From Paramyrothecium sp. XJ0827 (taxonomy: Eukaryota; Ascomycota; Sordariomycetes; Hypocreales; Stachybotryaceae), in assembly GCA_020881915.1 (NCBI GenBank), contig JAJFPB010000014.1:372001-436000 (forward strand): DNA of 64,000 nucleotides, written 5' to 3'. How positions within the stretch are numbered: the first letter of the stretch is position 1; each line of letters begins with the position of its first letter. Of this stretch, positions 23,142 to 33,541 are shown in pieces. The position numbers and the translations under genes were made by a program. The notes under the pieces are model-generated. The model did no database searches. It saw only the letters and a list, made by a program, of their open reading frames with translations, and was not told the DNA's origin.

Positions 23142-24866
23142 ATGCAGCTGCGTTACACGATCAATCCATCTTTAAATCCTCAATTGCTGGCCATGAGCAA
23201 AGAATCGGACAACGAGGGGCCGGGCTCGCCCAAGGCCAAGACGGTCACCGAAAAGTTCGCCGATGTTACGCTTCACCTGATTGAACAACATGGAGACGAA
23301 ATTGGACCATTGACGCCAGATGCCGAGAAGAAGCTGCGAAGAAAGCTGTACCTGCGCTTGATGACCCTGCTGTCGGCCATCAACATCATGTTATTCGTTC
23401 GTCTGCCTCCCTTATTTCATCGTGAAAAAGTAGCTGACAGGCCCGTCTCTGCAGATTGATAAGTCTACGCTAGGCTACGCCGCCATCCTCGGCCTATTCG
23501 AAGAAACAGGCATCTCGCAGGCCCAGTACAACAACCTCAACACTATGTTCTACGTCGGTACGTTGGCAAATACAGCTTGCAAGGGCACACTCGTCTCACG
23601 CATATAGGCTACCTTGCTTTTCAATGGCCTGGGCACTATCTGATGCAACGCCTCCCCTTTGGCAAATTTGTCGCCGGCATTGTTTTCTCATGGGCAGTCA
23701 TCATCTACCTCCACTGCGTGGCCACCAAGTATGCAGGTCTCGTCGTTGTCCGCTTGGCCCTCGGCGCTGCAGAGGCTGTCGTGGTCCCTGCTCTGGAGAT
23801 AACGATTGGGATGTTCTTCAACCGCCAGGAGCAGTCCTTTCTCCAGCCAATTCTTTGGATCACATGTCAAGGCGCACCTATTGTTGCTGGATTCATCGCA
23901 TACGGACTGCTCTGGACCACCGGACCTGTTCTTCCGTGGAAGCTACTCCACGTGGTCTCTGGTTCCATTACTCTCCTGCTCGCCGTTTGGGTGTGGTTTG
24001 AGTACCCCAACAATCCCGCCGAAGCTAGGTTCTTGACTCTGGAGGAAAAGGTGCACGTCATTAGGCGAGTGCAAGCCTCGCAACAGAGCTCAATCGAGCA
24101 AAAGCAATTCAAGCGGTCTCAGTTCATCGAAACTTTGAAAGACCCCATCTCCTGGTTGTTTGCTTTGCAGGCGTTTACGCTTATGTATTGCAACAACCTC
24201 ACGTACGGCCAAAAGAACCTGTTGGTCACGTCACTTGGTGTCACACCACTCGATTCCACCCTTGTGGCAGTAGCAGGAGGTGGCTTTGGCATTCTCAACT
24301 GCATTGTGGCTGCCTTCTTGCTCAAGAAGTGGCCAAAGTATCTTGCACTGCATAGTTCAATTTGGTGCCTGATAGCAATGGCTGGCGGTATTGGAATGGT
24401 TACCGTGCCTTGGAACCAGACAATTTCGCTCCTGGCGTGCATGTTCCTCGCGGCTCACACCTACGGCGTCACTTACATTATTGCACTCGGCTGGAATACA
24501 TCGTCTGCCGCTGGTTACACCAAGAAGCTCACTCGCAACGTCATGTTCATGCTTGGCTACAGTGTTGGCAACCTGGTTTCTCCTCAGATATGGGTGGCAT
24601 CAGCTAAGCCTCGATACTACGGAGCATGGAGTTCCATGATTGTGGTAAGCTGGTTCGGCACCCCAGCCATACTGTGGATTATCCACTTCATCCTTTCTCG
24701 AAGAAACAAGGAGAGAAAAGCATGGCTTGAGAGATTGGGCGGGGCAAAAGATGATGCCTATGTTGAGCAAGCTGACGAGAATGGCAATGTCGTCCAAGTC
24801 AAGTGTGACCTTGCAATGCTGGATCTGACAGACCTGGAAAACGAAAACTTCATTTATCCCATATGA
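23142..24866 (+). CDS. MFS transporter of the anion:cation symporter (Dal5/allantoate permease) family
   Basis: Three exons (23142-23396, 23455-23557, 23608-24866) give 538 residues. An ATG at 23193 in the same frame is an equally good start. The first transmembrane region is split by an intron: [27 protein letters not shown], the TM1/loop signature of Dal5-like permeases. Next come [26 protein letters not shown]-like [23 protein letters not shown], and a central cytoplasmic loop before the second six-helix half ([19 protein letters not shown]). The family imports carboxylates such as allantoate, ureidosuccinate, pantothenate and biotin precursors at the plasma membrane. The substrate here is unknown. 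The first intron uses a gttcgt donor. It is not adjacent to the muramic-acid cluster and is distinct from the cluster's own permease. Confidence 0.88.
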
Positions 24867-25695
24867 AGGGATAATATGAGCCCACAGAAGATTAGTAGAT
24901 ATGACTCCTCGAGATCCCATTGAGTCAAACTCAACAAACCATGTTGGCCGAACACATGGATGCTCGAGCTGAGCTGGCCACTGCCGCAGTTGCAGGCTAT
25001 GTTCAACATCACCTAAGATAAAGCTTCAATTAGACTCATAATATAATACTCTTCTTGCTAAACAAACTGAGTGAGATTAATTTGAAGTCTGTATCTTATC
25101 AAGAAAAAGGCAATAACGCGACATTGGTTCTATGTAGAAACCGCCAGAAGAAATGATTATGTTAGCATAAGCTTCTAGATATCAATACCCCTCTGTTTTA
25201 AAGCTTTAGAAGAGAGCCTTGGATCGTAGTTAAGTATGGCGCCCATTGTGGCGTTTCAGAACCTCACCTCATTGCTGTCGGATAATCCGGTGATATCTCA
25301 CACATGGGTTTCCACGTAAATGTGGCTGGGACAGTCTCCCAAAGATATGCCGCACACCTAAATAGAGTTGCAGGTGCATCCCCCCTAGATACTTAGTGGG
25401 ACAACTAAATATACACATATTAGACCACAGCTATTATCTAGGTAACATTTATACTACGTACCCAGGAAGGCCCAGTATTGAAGAAAACAATAAACTAGCC
25501 TGACATACAGTCCCAAATATTATGACTGAAAGAACCAAAGGTTATAATCTTTTTAAAATTTAATGCACCTGATCCTTCCAATGAAAGTTTCTTTCCAATA
25601 ATACATCCAGAAGTTAAAAAAAATAGGTTAAGGGCAGCCAATTTAGATGTTAATATTAAGCAAATCTACAGAGCTTCGCACAATACGCGAAATGA
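24867..25695. other. AT-rich intergenic region
   Basis: About 0.8 kb, AT-rich from 25020 to 25680, between convergent genes. It contains one CGG-N5-CCG dyad with spacer ATAAT at 25279-25289. I see no coding sequence. Confidence 0.5.
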
Positions 25696-26951
25696 CTAAA
25701 GACCCGGTGTGATTGCTAGTCTTTGGCCGCTTACTTTGCCCTCATTCAGCAGATTCCATGCCTCTTGCACCTTCTCCAGACCTCCCAGAACCTGAACAGG
25801 CACGTGCTGCAGCCCCCCAGATGCGAGCTCGCCATCCAAGAACTCCCACCACACCCACTCTGTGAAGCCTCGTTTCTTAGGGTCAAGGTAGGCCTCCAAA
25901 AAGGGCGCAAAGGTCCCGTTTACTCCTGGCGGCAGCTCCACGCCCGGCCGCAAGCTCATTGTCGACAGAAAGGTACCCCCACCGTGCGCGGCCAAGACAG
26001 CCCCCAAGACATCCTGATCAGGGGCCGCATCAGCAGCTGCTAAGACGGCTTCAAAAGGTCCTATGTCAATAAGCTCTTGCGTCACGGTCGGTGATATCCG
26101 GTCGATAAAGTGCGTAGCACCGCAGGACTTCACCAGCTGAGCATTCTGAGAGGACGCAACGCCAATCACCGTGTAGCCTGCTCGAGCAGCAATCTGGCTT
26201 GCGTAGGCACCAAACGAAGAAGAAGCACCCCAGATAAGCACCTTCTTGTTCTTATTTTCAGGATTGGGATGGTCTGACGGTTTGTCAAGGTGCAGGTGTA
26301 GGATGAGTGCACTAGCGGGATAGCACAGGCTGGACACCGACACCGCAGCTTCGAAGGAAGCGACTCCAATCTGCAAGGCATGTTGTCAACAGAGAGTTGG
26401 TTTCAGCTCTTGGTCCCATCAAAGCGAGACTAGAGCTGGAGATATCGTCCACCCACCTTTGCTGTCATCTCTTGCGTGGTAAGCGCATATTCCTGGTAAG
26501 CTCCAAATCGAGCATCATTGCGGACACTTCCACAGCTATTGGTGACGATGCGGTCGCCCGGCGTGAATCGGCTGACCTCCGTGCCGACTTTGACGACCGT
26601 GCCAGAGAATGATACTACACAATCGGCTTAGCAACCCTATGTGGCGGAGGCCGCTCTGGAAGCAGATACTAACGTCCAATGACGGTTGAGTTTTTAGGGC
26701 ATACAGGAGTGTTCCCTCTTGGATCTTGTATTCTGCTGGCTAGGCAGCGACCACTCGGACCTATGATCATGTTAGTTGTTGAGAATTTGCGCAGAGAGAT
26801 GAATGCGAGCAAAGCCAACGGCTTCCTTGCTCACATTCCTTACCTCGATGAGAAGCTCCCCTGGGCCCGGTTCTGGAATGTCGGCAGGACCGATTTCGAC
26901 CTGCTTCCCTACGCCTGGCAGGCAAGCCGCTATGTTTTGATTTGCTGCCAT
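25696..26951 (-). pseudogene. Zinc-type medium-chain dehydrogenase/enoyl-reductase-like gene with two lesions
   Basis: Four exons can be traced: 26951-26844, 26760-26674, 26614-26457 and 26370-25696. They encode MAANQNIAACLPGVGKQVEIG, PAEYKIQEGTLLYAL, SFSGTVVKVGTEVSRFTPGD and the cofactor domain KKVLIWGASSSFGAYASQIA. This is the GroES-like plus Rossmann order of medium-chain reductases that resemble fungal ToxD/trans-enoyl reductases. Exon 2 is damaged twice. An in-frame TAG lies at 26740-26742, just before PAEYK. One A seems to be missing in the A-run at 26691-26695, so the frame of LLYAL does not lead into KNSTVIG, the frame that continues correctly across the next intron. Using a later acceptor just after the TAG would avoid the stop but drop six residues of a core strand and leave the frameshift. 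I infer a decayed gene. An assembly error in the homopolymer is possible for the frameshift. Confidence 0.72.
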
Positions 26952-28345
26952 CGAGATGTTGAAGTAAGGGATGTTGATGTTAGTGATGAGAAATCGTCAG
27001 AGTGATGCTGGGTGTGGTGCCACAGCCTTTATGTCATCCATCTGAAGATGCGATCAGGTAACATTCGTATATGTGTTTGCCGGCGCCCACTGGCAATTTG
27101 TTCCTTCTTGTTCACTTTTGGGCGCCAGTGAAGAAGCTTGACCAAACTTCCCGAGGTTCAGACAACCCTTAGGCCGAGGTCCCCAGTTCTCCTTGACATA
27201 GACCAGCAGTGAGCTAGTTGAAGCAGGTTCAAGGGGGTGCAATGCAAGTAATACAACGTTTACACCACCGTTACCAACACCAACCGGAACTTCTGTACTG
27301 TCAATATCAAAATAGCCTTTTAATCAATCTGTGCGGATCTAAGTCTCCATGGAGGCTTCAGTACGAAAAAAGAGCATTGTGGCGCTTGTGGTCGTCACTG
27401 ACTTTGACCCGGGTTACGTCTGCCCTTCGGCAAAAGAGGATACATACGATAGTGTTGGCCTGATAACCTTCATTCTGCTATACTCCAGATACCGGCGGGG
27501 CAGGACTTTTTTCACCTCCCTCAATCGCGCGTCTTGCATTTAATCATTGTCTGTTACTTTGAAGACCAAGTTTAACGTTCTCATGATGTTTGCACGTGCC
27601 GCGCCCTGCTCTGACCAACCACACACAGCGAAGCTTCAGTCACCTTCTTGGCGTTGCCCAAACCTACTACAGAACTTGCTTTCCAACCTTCAGATCTTTC
27701 TCAAGCGACTCTACTATAGGTCCTAAGCTTCAGAGATGGTGCAATCTTTAGTCCGGAGTTGAAGCTGCATAGGCAGTGGCTCAGTGTATGCCCTTTCCAG
27801 CAGATGCAATGCTTGCAGGGTACAGCAAAATCCTAGAATTTCATTCGTCAGCAGAGGAACGCAAGGTTTTCGGGAGAGTTACTTCTTGAGTGGGTTTCAT
27901 CTGCAATCCTCGTCAGGACTGGTCGAAACCCTTGATCAGCGGGCTGGCAAAGCCATGCAGGGTGCATATCAGCCGTCCTCTCACCGACGCAGCCAAGCTG
28001 ATCGGGACGAATATGGAAGCTCAGCTACCCCGCCGGCCGTTGTGGACGCCGAGTGCAACCAAGCCATACTACATCAAGCGGCAATTGCATACCTGCAGGT
28101 GATTACGAGTCGTCAGGTCAAGGAATGCAACAGTTTTCATTGGCTTGATTCAGCAGACATCTCAGGCCTACATGTGTCCGCGTGAATAACTGGCATGCTC
28201 GGGAGGGGAGCGACCACAGTAGATATTTAAAGGCCTGCCAAACCCATTCCTCAGTTTTATGGCTGTTCCAGTCTCAAGTTCGCCGTTTGACATTTTCCCA
28301 CAATTGGTTCCCCTCTACTCCACATCTGTTGGTCGCTCGTCAATT
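26952..28345. other. Divergent intergenic region
   Basis: About 1.4 kb between the minus-strand dehydrogenase pseudogene and the plus-strand P450. A plus-strand ORF of 133 codons at 27784-28185 shows no recognised domain. I call no gene. Confidence 0.45.
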
Positions 28346-30044
28346 ATGGCTACTCGGTTGGCCTCATTGTTCGCAGTGACAATATTCGGTTCTTTGGTCT
28401 ACTACATAGTCTTCGCCAAGCAAAAACGTACCAAGCTACCTGCTGGGCCGGCGCAGTGGCCTATTATCGGAAATCTTCTTGACCTTCCTTCTCCCCAGGG
28501 CCTGCCCGAATACCTCCACTGGCTGGAACACAAGGATAAATATGGTCGCCTCAGCTCAGTGCAAGTCATGGGCCAGACCATGATTCTTATTCACGATCAC
28601 GAAATAGTCAGAGATCTGCTGGAGAAGAGGTCAAAAGCTACCTCGGGCCGACCCACCTTGGAGTTTGCGCATAAACTTGCTGGCTACGGACAATACGTTA
28701 CGAGCCAGGGGCGCAACGAAAGCTTCAAAAAGCAGAGACGATTTATGCATCAAGCTCTGGGAACAAAAGGCCTGGTGGAACAATACAGCTCCATTCAACG
28801 AACTGAAGTGGGTTACCTGCTATCGCGCGTGCTGGAAGAGCCGCAAAATCTAGTCAAGCATTTTCAGAAGTAAGCACACCTGAAGTAGAGGATGCATTGA
28901 TCCACCCGAGTTGCTCGATCCAAGTATGAATCACTAACCATAATAACCTAGTGAGGCTGGCGCCATCATCCTTAGGATGACATATGGCTACACTGTTGAA
29001 AAAACGACGTCGGATCCTCTTGTTCGCCTCGTGGACCAAATGATGGCCAACTTCGCGCTCGCGTTCAGGCCTCTAGCTTGGCCCGTTGATGCCATCCCTG
29101 CCTTGAAGTATCTTCCATCTTGGCTTCCAGGCATGTCGTTCAAGAACACAGCCAGCAAGTGGACTTTGATCAACCAGCTGGTGGCCAACATTCCATACAC
29201 ATTCTCCAAGGAGAATATGACGACATCGGATCAGCAGCAATCAATGATTTCTAAGCTAATTGTGGAAAATACCCAGGGTGGCAAGCATGAACAGTGGGAC
29301 CTTCAAGACGAAGAAGCCCTCAAATGGGCAGCCGCAACATTGTACGGCGGAGGCGCTGATACCACAGTTTCAAGCCTGACCAGCTTTACGCTGGCAATGG
29401 TCAAGTTTCCTGAGGTTCAACAGAAGGCGCAAGAGGAGATTGATGACGTGGTTGGAATTGGCCGCCTCCCAGGATTCGAAGACAGAGAGAAACTCCCATA
29501 CGTAAATGCTCTTGTCAAAGAAACACTTCGATGGTTTCCAGTTGCTCCCTTGGGGGTGCCGCATACAGCAGACGAGGACCTCGAGTATCGTGGCTACATC
29601 ATTCCTAAAGGCGCCATCATGATCCCCAACATCTGGTGGCTTTTGCATGACCCCGAAGTCTACAAAGACCCCGCCGCCTTTGATCCCACCAGATATATTT
29701 CGCCCCGGGATGAGCCAGATCCGACCGATTATTGCTTCGGTTTTGGACGCAGGATATGTCCGGGGAGGCATGTCGCTGACGCCAGTCTTTTCTTGACAAT
29801 TGCACAGCTGCTTTGCTGCTTCAATTTGGAAAAGGCGCTGGATGAGAACGGGGTGCCGATCGACCCTCAACTGCAAGGCAGCGCTGGACTTGTGATTCAT
29901 CCAAACGCGTTCCCCTACAAGATCACACCACGAAGCATAGCTCATCGAGACCTGATAAAGAGTGTCGAGAAGGGCTTCAGCTCCCAACAAGGAGATAGCA
30001 GCAAGCTCGAAGGACTGGAAGCCATAGAGCGTGTACTCAGCTGA
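28346..30044 (+). CDS. Cytochrome P450, O-methylsterigmatocystin oxidoreductase-like (CYP64 type)
   Basis: Two exons (28346-28869, 28952-30044) give 538 residues. The ATG at 28346 directly precedes the membrane anchor (LASLFAVTIFGSLVYYIVFA), so I prefer it to an in-frame upstream start. The hinge LPAGPAQWPIIGNLLDLP is that of group I fungal P450s like OrdA. The I-helix has GGGADTT, ExxR is ETLR, and the haem loop is FGFGRRICPG followed by HVADASLF, which is characteristic of CYP64/CYP620-like enzymes. The intron join restores KHFQNEAGAIILRMTYGY. It is an ER-anchored monooxygenase acting on an unknown aromatic or polyketide substrate. Its C-terminal tail is about 30 residues longer than usual. 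The upstream neighbour is a broken reductase, so a once larger biosynthetic set is possible. Confidence 0.9.
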
Positions 30045-30799
30045 GACGTGCCCAACTTCATGGATTGAGGAGCTGCCTTGTCGAGGATGGATTTATATTG
30101 TCCCAGTATTCCACAGGAATGGGCTTAGATATTCTGAGTTCACCCTCCACAGTCGAAGAAGGTTGACAGCTCACAACTGCTGGAGCTAAAGTCGCGAGAC
30201 AATGGATATGGCCTTTGATGTTCGGCATAACTGTATTTCTATCCGACTTCTGAGTTCTCCTGGTTGATTCCCATAGACCGCCCCCAAATACAAGTGATTA
30301 CTTCGATTTGGTTGATCCCTCTGTGCTTGTCATGTCTGGGTCTGCGTTGTCATTATCAGGGTCAGTGAAATACATCGTAGCGACTCTGTCAAAAGAGAAA
30401 TCCCTGTTTCTACGACAACAGGCCAAATTAAATTATCAGATACGTAATTTTGTCACGCACAACACAAGATAACTATGGCCAGTCGCAAACACTTACATTA
30501 GTCAAGGTTTCTCATTGAACTGTATTAAATTTCTAGGAACTGATCGGGCTCCCGTGGATCATATAGATGGGTGAGAGATAGCAAACATTTGGTATTAGAA
30601 GCAATCTATCATCAAGATAACAAATAGTCCTTGTGAAGGATGAGTATTTACCCTATCTCCATTTCCATGGAGCAATCAAAGGCATCATGTGTTCCTTTCC
30701 CTGACGGTATTTCGAATACAATCAAGAAGCTATAAGCTTTTTGTGTGATTGGAAGACGATACAGGAAATAGACGACACGGCGATTTCGATTTGGAGCCA
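30045..30799. other. Convergent intergenic region
   Basis: The 3' flanks of the P450 and the Zn2Cys6 gene face each other here. AT-rich, with no ORF that looks coding. It separates the P450 from the muramic-acid cluster. Confidence 0.5.
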
Positions 30800-32743
30800 T
30801 CATAAGTCTTCTTGTGTTGAGATTTCTAATATAGAATAGTTGACCTGATCAAGAGAGTGCTCGTTCAGGGCATCAAATTCCATCAACTCATAAGGCCAAC
30901 CACTTGATAGCTGTTGCCATATAAACTGGATGTCTATCGACCTTGCGGATAGATCACCCGTTGCAAATTTCACAGAAGCCTGTAAGCTAGGCATGGATAG
31001 GAGAGAAGGGTACCCGTCACCAGGTTGAGGCCGAAAGTCGTTGCTGGAGTCATCATCAGAGCCCGGTGCCATTGAAGACCCTTCATTCATGATACTGTCA
31101 TCAACCACACCCAAATATGCAGCCTTGTATAGGTTGTGCATCACATTGAGCGCCGCCAGCCACTGCTTAGCGACTTTCCACCCCGACGTCCAAGATGATA
31201 CAAGCTCATGGATCAAGTTCCAGTGAGACAAAGCGCGTTCTTGTGTCTTCTCATTGGCGTAGGCTTCATCTCCAGCGTAGCGGATCCAGAGGAAAGTGTT
31301 TGCGGCGATCAAAACTGATGCGGCGACCCAAATACTTCGCAGCGATGACTGGCCGTGAGATTGGGCCGAATCCATGAGGGAAGACAGCATTTCCCCAAGT
31401 TCCAAGGCATTGGAGACACAAACATCGATGAGTGATTGTTCCCGATGCAAGTAAGACCACCCGGCTGCATCGACCATGTCCACCACCTTCGTGTACATGG
31501 CAAGGTGCGGGAGGTAGCATTGGTGCCCTACACAAGCTGCACTGCGCAACAGAAAGTGCATGGCAACGAAGGAATGACCCTGGCCCAGGCCCACTTGGCC
31601 CCTGAAGTTGTCGATATCCCAGGACAAACTAGGGTGGAGCGAGGCAATCCAGCTTTTCAAAGCCTGGTATCGAATGTGAAGGAGGTTCCGTCGGTCTGTT
31701 GGCGCAAACCTATCCTGAAGTCTGCGAGAATGTGCCGCATAGTCCGCTACATCACTCCATAGACAGACTGTTTTGATAAGGTATGGACTCAATCCAAGAT
31801 CCGACGGACGTGGATAGGATGCAATGTTATCCAACATGACACCCCGAGTCTCCTCGTGGTAAGCGAGGGATATATCAGTACCAGGCACGGGTATGACAAC
31901 GTTCTCAAGGTCGATGGTGCGATGTTTGTTGAGAAAGTGAGCTAGTGCTCTGTCGAGGAGTAGGCAAGCCCATAACGTACGACGCCTGATTTCCTGTTCT
32001 TTGGGGCCGTGCTTTGTGTGGAAGCTCTTGTTCAGTCGCATGACTTCAGCCATTCGTATGGCAGTACCTGCAAATAACCAATGACGAGACCCTGAATCAG
32101 ATAATAACTCCGCCACGGCAAGAATAAGATGTCCTTGGATGTGGGTCACTGAATGCGTTTTAGCTATGCACATCTCAGTCAATGGATCTGACCAATTCAA
32201 ACATACCACTTGGCTGATCTGATGAGGCCTTTGCCAAGTTCCGGGCTTCGTGAAGGTACTCTCTACAAGTCTCGTACCCAGAGGGAAGTCCAAATAACGT
32301 CTGAGCATCCTGGTCGCTCAAATAGCGACTGCAGAGCGCGATGACGGCGGACGACAGTAACGGCTCGCGTCGGCATTTGTCTTCAAAATCAGTTCGCTGA
32401 TCAAAAGAACAGAAGTCGCTGCCGAAGTGCTTATCGAAAAAGAGCTGAAGGCATGTCTTCAAGCCTTTCTGCTTCAAAACGGGCAACTCAAACACCACCG
32501 ACTCTGGTGTCAGTGCGCTCAAACCTGCCGTTGTATGAGGTTCGGTTGAACTTTCGGGCACCGACCAGACGCAGTCCAAACTCTTGGCCGAACATCTTTT
32601 GCATCGGGGCCGGCATCCGTCGCACTTGGTCTTCCGCCGTCGACTGGAGTAACGTCAGCAACAACCGAGAGTCTGTTTCTAAACTGAGGTCCACCTTACC
32701 ATGGGTCACATGCCTGGGGTGTCCTCACAAAGGTTCGGCGCAT
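30800..32743 (-). CDS. Zn2Cys6 transcription factor, predicted regulator of the muramic-acid cluster
   Basis: Three exons (32743-32700, 32643-32207, 32163-30800) give 614 residues. The first exon is only 44 bases and its intron splits a zinc-ligand codon. Once joined, residues 12-39 read ACDPCRRRKTKCDGC followed by RPRCKRCSAKSLDC. The spacing is C-x2-C-x6-C-x6-C-x2-C-x6-C, an exact GAL4-type zinc cluster with one extra cysteine. The middle region has the fungal-specific transcription factor domain: SVTHIQGHLILAVAELL, WLFAGTAIRMAEVMRLN, IRRRTLWACLLLDRALA. The protein should be nuclear and bind CGG triplets. Its promoter carries one CGG-N5-CCG dyad at 32847-32857, 104 bases before the ATG, and five more copies stand upstream of cluster genes. 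This suggests that it controls the cluster and itself. The sugar-derived inducer is unknown. Confidence 0.88.
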
Positions 32744-32846
32744 GGTGAATGAAAATGAAAAGGGCGGATGCGGATAGCCCTCACGGGGAAGCCGCCGAGC
32801 AATGTGGGGGGTGGTGCAGATTATGAGTGCTCCATGGCGGAAGAAG

Positions 32847-32857
32847 CGGGTTATCCG
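32847..32857 (-). promoter_or_regulatory. CGG-N5-CCG dyad, copy 1 (near the regulator start)
   Basis: Reads CGGGTTATCCG, which is CGGATAACCCG on the other strand. The dyad extends by one base each side to GCGG...CCGC. Inverted CGG triplets are the standard target shape of dimeric Zn2Cys6 proteins. Its place 104 bases before the regulator's ATG suggests autoregulation. Confidence 0.6.
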
Positions 32858-33380
32858 CCGAGTTCGGAGCGGTGTAAGAAGATACCAAGCACTTCTACTT
32901 GGTTAGAGACTGGTGCTAGCTCTGGAGCCAAATCATTATTCGGGTCCACTTCCTCGTTGCGTTTTACTTGGTGCAAGTTTTAAAAGCAACGCTAACTGTC
33001 ACCCCTTATCAGCAAGAGGGCCACAATGGGTCACGGTTTTCGACTTGTTATCAGAGGCAGAATATCTCCATCTCCAAGTCATTACACTGTTCACAATCAC
33101 CTGGTGTCCAGCTGATGCTGCTATCCTCAGGCGCTTAGTTAACTACTGACCAAAAATGATAGGCGTGGATTTATGTTCCTCGTTATCTTGCCGTCGGGTT
33201 TTCCACTGGTGAAGGATTCTTAGATTTGTAGAATTGTAGATACTTGGCAATAATGTCGGCCCACATTATCTGGAAAAGCAAGTGGTCACTTCCCGATAAG
33301 AGACAATTGAATACATTGAGACTGGTGGATAATTTGGGGAGATAAGACTGGGAAGCCTACGTTAGATCTTGGGTATATTG

Positions 33381-33391
33381 CGGAAAACCCG
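33381..33391 (+). promoter_or_regulatory. CGG-N5-CCG dyad, copy 2 (upstream of the secreted hydrolase)
   Basis: Reads CGGAAAACCCG, 151 bases before the ATG of the beta-lactamase-fold hydrolase. It has the same triplets and spacing as copy 1, with A for T at the second spacer base. Confidence 0.6.
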
Positions 33392-33541
33392 GCCTCAACG
33401 GAGCCGAGACTCATATCGATACGGGTCTCTCTCATCCTTGTCCTGTAAACTTGGCAAAGATATAAGTGAATAAGCTACAATAAACGAAATGCATCAGACG
33501 TTTGCTCATGGACAAATTTTCACAGAACATCCAGATTTGTC

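Larger units (their letters stand above)
32744..33541. other. Divergent promoter region between regulator and secreted hydrolase
   Basis: About 0.8 kb between two head-to-head genes. It holds two copies of the 11-bp CGG-A(T/A)AAC-CCG dyad, listed separately. No coding sequence seen. Confidence 0.6.

Noticed and set aside
25279..25289. CGG-ATAAT-CCG dyad resembling the cluster motif
   Set aside because: It differs at the last spacer base from all six cluster copies and lies far from cluster genes in a convergent AT-rich gap. Bare CGG-N5-CCG is expected about 15 times in the window.
29370..29990. 206-codon open frame on the minus strand
   Set aside because: It is fully antisense to the CYP64-like P450 coding exon and has no domain; it is a shadow of codon bias.
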